A stretch of DNA of 64,000 nucleotides. Source: Nothophaeocryptopus gaeumannii. Taxonomy: Eukaryota; Ascomycota; Dothideomycetes; Mycosphaerellales; Mycosphaerellaceae. Below the pieces are notes generated by a model. That model was not told the origin of the DNA, did not search any database, and saw only the letters and a list, made by a program, of their open reading frames with translations. Position numbers and translations under genes: made by a program. Each line of letters begins with the position of its first letter. Position 1 is the first letter of the stretch. Shown one piece after another: positions 59,922 to 64,000 of the stretch. Location: contig JASISA010000025.1 in assembly GCA_031771865.1 (NCBI GenBank), positions 3,348,001-3,412,000 on the forward strand, given 5' to 3'.

Positions 59922-62900
59922 TGGCGACACGCACGAAGAGCTTCTTTGATCAGGACCACAAGAAGGTAGACAAGCCATAACATTAACATGCAGCGTAGGC
60001 TGATGATGTGAAGGCACGTCCAGGCCAATGGAACAAGAATCCCCACAACAGAGACCGACCGGCCCTCAGCGAAGCCCCTACCAATCTCCCTCCGAAACCG
60101 CCGATTCCTGCGACTTCACAAGCCAAATCGAAGCTCCAGGCATTCCAATTCGTTGCTGGCAGTGGAGCAGCAGGAGGACAAGCAGAGGACGGCCAAGTTG
60201 GCGGGATTCAAGAGTCTTCATCTACCATATCCCACGTGAGCAGTAACAAGAGTAAGACTCCGCAGCTGCCACATGCGAACACATTTCCATGTACTCCGGG
60301 CGCCAGACTACCCATCGAGGACCTGATTGGGGATGTGGACCAGAAGAAGGAGGAAGAGCCTGTGCAGCACTCACCGGAGGAGCAACTAGGCTGGATACCG
60401 AACAGCTCCTCCGATCTACTGACTCCTAATCGGAGGAAGCGGAAGCGTGCGAAAAGCTCGTCTCCCTCTTGTCCAGGCTCGTCATCTCAAGCGGACGGAA
60501 CGACGCAGAAAGGACAGCCCGCGATCATGAGAACACCCGCAGCGGATCCAGCTGCAGACCTATGGCAACGGTATGCCGGAATCAAACAATCGGGCGAGAC
60601 CCTCAAGCGGCCCGAGATTACCAACCTGCTGTTTCCAGGCTCCCCAAGACCGCTCGAGACGCCGGTCAAAAGCAGCGGCCTGAGGAGGTGGGCGAGTACT
60701 GGGAATGATTGGCCAAACAGTAAGACCAAGCGCCAAAGAACGGGTGGGAAGACAAACATCAGTGTTTGGCAAGATCAAACAGCGGTGGCATCGGGGAGCA
60801 AGAGCAAGGTTGCAACAATGGTGCAGAAGATACAGGAGTCTCTGGCAACGCAGCGATTGGAGCAGGCGAGGAATGAGACTCCAGCTGCGAAGCCGGCGGA
60901 TGGTCCATCTAGCTCAAGCCCACTGCCTGACACTGCGGCCGAGTCGTTCCCAAAAGGACACAATACAAGCCCATTGCAAGCTCGGAAACCGCTGCTTCCT
61001 GCTCAAACCGCCAGGTTGCAGGCTGAAGCGCAAGAACAGAGGCCAAGACCGCCAGCGCACAGTCTCCGTCCGACTCAATCTGGTGGAATGCGGTTTGACG
61101 GGTCTCGACCGATTGGAGACCCATTGAATCCCGGCGCCGTTCCCACCTACTCACTCCAAAGCAAGGCTCCTCTGCCAGCGTACAAGAGACCCTCCATAAC
61201 TCGCCCTCCGAGCCAGCCGAAGGTTCCGACTGTTGTTGCTACTGTTCCAGCGGTGGTCCCTACGAAGGCTGGGCTCGATGAATTCGATGACGAAGACTTT
61301 GATCTGACCGTGGATGACTTGGACGAGCTATGCTCGCAAGCGCCACCTAAGCCGAGTGCGGTACAAAACGTAACCCCTCAAACCGACGCTACTCCACCAA
61401 CTCGAGCCAAAGTGGCGAACACCAGGCCGCTGCAGCGAGAAGCAACAACGACTATTACTCTTGAAGATGACGATGATGACGAATTCGGAGGAGACGACAT
61501 CGACGAAGACTCATTCGCGCAAGCTGAGTTCAGCGCTACGCAAGCGTTCAAGGTCAGTCACAGGCCGTGGTAATTTCTCGTATTTGTAAAGGGTATATAG
61601 CTTATGAATGTTTAGAAATCGCCGCGAAAGCGCAGTCCCCAAAAAAGTCCCAACAAATTTCGACGATCTCAAGGTAGTACTTCCACCCAAGATTCCAGTT
61701 TGAATCCTCGCCTGCAACGATACGTTGTCAAGCAAGCACTCGATGGCGAGTACACCAACGACAGGGGTCGATCGTGCCCAGAGAAGCTGCTCGTGGCAGA
61801 AGAAGAGCGTAACAGGCGAACCGCTGCAATCACTCTCCGTGGCTCATGGGCAGCCTCGGCGATGTCACCAGAGACTATCATTCATATTGCACATGTGCGC
61901 AGACGCCCGAGCATCAATGCCTCTCCACCCGGCCAGATATTAGTATCCGACGACGAAGACAGTCCGCTGCTCATCGTTCATCCTGACCACATGCTCTCTG
62001 CGACCACCGTCGCCGACTCCTTCGACTGCATACGAAAAGCCGTTCTACAGGATCGGATCAAGGCCACTGGAGAGACCAGCAAAGCGATGGTATATGGAAA
62101 GATCTTGCACGAGGTCTTCCAACAAGCACTGTCTGTTAATCAGTGGGATCAGGTCTTCTTGACTGATTTAGTCGAACGCACTGTGCAGGCCCACGTCGAA
62201 GGACTATGGGAGCTCGGTATGCGAGACAACAATCTCGCGATCGAAGAGGTTGAGGCTAAGATGGGCGAGATTACGGAGTGGGCGGGTATATTTGTTGTGC
62301 CAGAGCCGAGTGCCGCGGCGAAGGTGGACGATCGCCAGGGCGAGAAGGTCCTGATGAGCATCAGCAAGCTTATCGCCATCGAAGAGCACGTCTGGTCGCC
62401 GCAGTATGGCTTGAAAGGAAACGTCGATGCCACTGTCCAGGCCACCATCGTCAGCAGACCCGGAGCGCCCGACTTGAAGAACTTGATCGCACCTTTTGAG
62501 GTCAAGACTGGAAGGACAACGCAGTCTCCTGCGCATCGTGCGCAAACTGCATTGTACACACTGCTCCTATCGGACCGATACGATGTCGACATTGAGGCGG
62601 GCATCTTGTACTATCTGGAGAGCTCATCCATGTCTCGCATTGCGCCGCCGCTGAACGAGATCAAGCAAATGGTCCAACAGCGCAATCGACTAGCGGCGTA
62701 TATCTCTCATGCTCGTAATCCTTCCCAAGGAAATCAGGCCACTGACCTTGTGAGTGCCCTGGCTCAATCCCAGGAGGTCGAAGGCTCTGGGCTGCCAAAG
62801 TTACTACGGAACCCATTTAAGTGCGGACGATGCTATGCGCAGCAAAGCTGTTTCACCTTCCACGCACTCGCAGAAAATGGGAGCGCGGACTCAGCTGGCA

Positions 62901-64000
62901 TGATTGATGACAATAAGAAGAATCACAGCTTGACTTGGAAAGAAGCGCTTGAGCACTTGCAGCTGGAGCACAAGGACAAGGGCAAGGCGGAGACTCTGAG
63001 AAAGTGGTTCACCAAGTGGGACAAGCTCTTGACGTTCGAGGAGGGAGATCAGTCTCGTTTCCGCAAGGAGCTCTGGATCATGTCTTCTTCGGAGCGAGAA
63101 GTAGCGGGTCGATGCTTTGGCAATCTTGTACTCACCAAGGACCTGACACAGACTACGACCCAGGTCACAAGCACTATCGTTGACGGCATTGAGGGCAGCG
63201 GCGGCAAGATCAACCGCTTCGCGTACGTCTTCGCTCGCCGTCAGCCTACGAATCTCGCATCATTCACTGAGGGCAGCCAACTGACGGTCGGCGAGCCCGT
63301 CGTCGTATCCTCCGAGAAGGGCCAGTGGGCGCTTGCGAACGGGTACGTCATCGGCATCAATCGAAAAGAGATCACAGTCGCTGTCGACCGTAAGCTCGGC
63401 CAGTCCAGACAACGTCTGTCTGACTTCGATGAGAAGACCAACCAGGCCTTCAGAGGCACAATGGCTGTTGCTGGCGCATCTTCTGACATCGAAGCCGCGC
63501 CTGGTGAGGAGAAACTCCTCTATCGTCTGGATAAGGACGAATTCTCCAACGGATTGGCCTTGATCCGGAACAACATCGTTTCGCTTATGAGCAGCCACCC
63601 TATCATCAACAAATTGCGAGGCCAGATCATTTTCGACGCGAAGCCTTCTTTCTTGCCCAAGGCATCCTCTTTGGGCAGGTTTGAGCCGACGCAGCTTGGG
63701 GAAATGAATGAGGACCAACGATCTGCTGTCAGCCAAGTACTGTCAGCCAACGACTACGCTCTCATCTTGGGTATGCCCGGTACCGGCAAGACGACAACGA
63801 TTGCGCACATCATTCGAGCGCTGCTTGCTGAAGAGAAGACCATTCTGCTGACATCTTTCACCCACACCGCTGTCGACAACATTCTACTCAAAATCCGCGA
63901 CATCGCACCTGAGGGGAGTATTCTGCGACTGGGAGTTCCAGCGAAGGTTAATGCTCAGGCTCAGGAATTCTGCCAGCTTGCTGTGACTCCCCGAAAGACC
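59922..64000 (+). CDS. DNA2: DNA2 nuclease-helicase (3' partial)
   Basis: ATG 59922 opens MATRTKSFFDQDHKK, then a very short intron candidate (59966-59998, 33 nt, ending TAG) or another splice leads to the frame from 59999: ADDVKARPGQWNK. The long Ser/Pro-rich N-terminus runs to 61552. A 63-nt intron lies at 61553-61615; the rest is open to the window edge. The N-terminal nuclease has the PD-(D/E)xK order: Cys in VADSFDCIRK, GKILHEVFQQ, GNVDATVQ, FEVKTGR, and the Fe-S cysteines in FKCGRCYAQQSC. The helicase begins with Walker A GMPGTGKTTTIAHI. DNA2 cuts 5' flaps during Okazaki fragment processing and resects double-strand breaks in the nucleus. About 1,200 residues precede the edge; the SF1 helicase motifs beyond IV are outside. 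Confidence 0.9.
61553..61615 (+). other. 63-nt intron of DNA2
   Basis: Donor GTCAGT after TTC AAG, acceptor GTTTAG before AAA TCG CCG; removal keeps the frame. It contains an in-frame stop, so unspliced transcript would truncate the protein before the nuclease domain. Confidence 0.85.

Overview
The window reads as nuclear DNA of a filamentous ascomycete. Genes are compact, most introns are about 48 to 94 nt with GTRNGT donors and CTAAC/CTGAC-like branch sites, and fungal-only families are present (Zn2Cys6 regulators, F-box-like LPxELRxxIY proteins, a HET-like gene, dipeptidyl aminopeptidase B, a HAK-type potassium transporter). The mix, including an AflR-type regulator, fits a Dothideomycete such as the Mycosphaerellales, but that placement is inference. 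No ribosomal RNA, convincing tRNA, CRISPR array or intact transposon was seen.

Layout. 1-9 kb: 3' end of a Lys/Ser-rich protein, a DeSI/PPPDE isopeptidase-like gene (-), a large Ipa-like gene with a frameshift in a G run (+), and a two-exon protein resembling fungal transcription-factor C-terminal regions (+). 9.9-14.1 kb: a small secreted protein, a degraded F-box-like ORF, a HAK potassium transporter (-). 15.2 kb: relic of a haloacid-dehalogenase gene. 15.8-26.9 kb: mostly housekeeping: VPS26 (-), homocysteine S-methyltransferase (+), beta-carbonic anhydrase (+), a broken HET-like gene (+), ribulose-phosphate 3-epimerase (+), dipeptidyl aminopeptidase B (+), F-box-like protein (+). 27-37 kb: six-TM membrane protein (-), sulfotransferase-like protein (-), FAH/hydratase-fold enzyme (-), a truncated beta-helix gene, a tandem pair of related unknown genes (-), EMC3 (-) and the signal peptidase subunit SPC2 (+). 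38-41.5 kb: an unknown gene with a frame break, then a gene-poor stretch with degenerate tandem repeats. 41.5-52.2 kb: HIR1 (+), a short orphan Zn2Cys6 ORF, a frame-broken MFS transporter, a frame-broken F-box-like gene, an O-methyltransferase pseudogene and an AflR-like regulator (-). 54.3-64 kb: PRP31 (-) and CLF1 (+) head to head, an F-box-like gene, and DNA2, which runs off the right edge.

How the parts relate. There is no operon-like organisation. The recognisable functional pairings are the divergent spliceosome genes PRP31/CLF1, two ER membrane genes (EMC3 and SPC2) in divergent orientation, and a possible remnant of a secondary-metabolism locus (O-methyltransferase relic beside an AflR-type regulator, with an MFS transporter and an orphan zinc-cluster ORF upstream). 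The most unusual property is contrast: housekeeping genes are intact, while at least six accessory ORFs are each interrupted by an apparent single-base frameshift, several also by a nonsense codon or truncation. This could be true gene decay or assembly indels; sequence alone cannot separate the two. I did not find a clearly new multi-gene system. The best leads are the G-run frameshift gene, the degenerate 154-181 bp repeat block and the tandem unknown gene pair.
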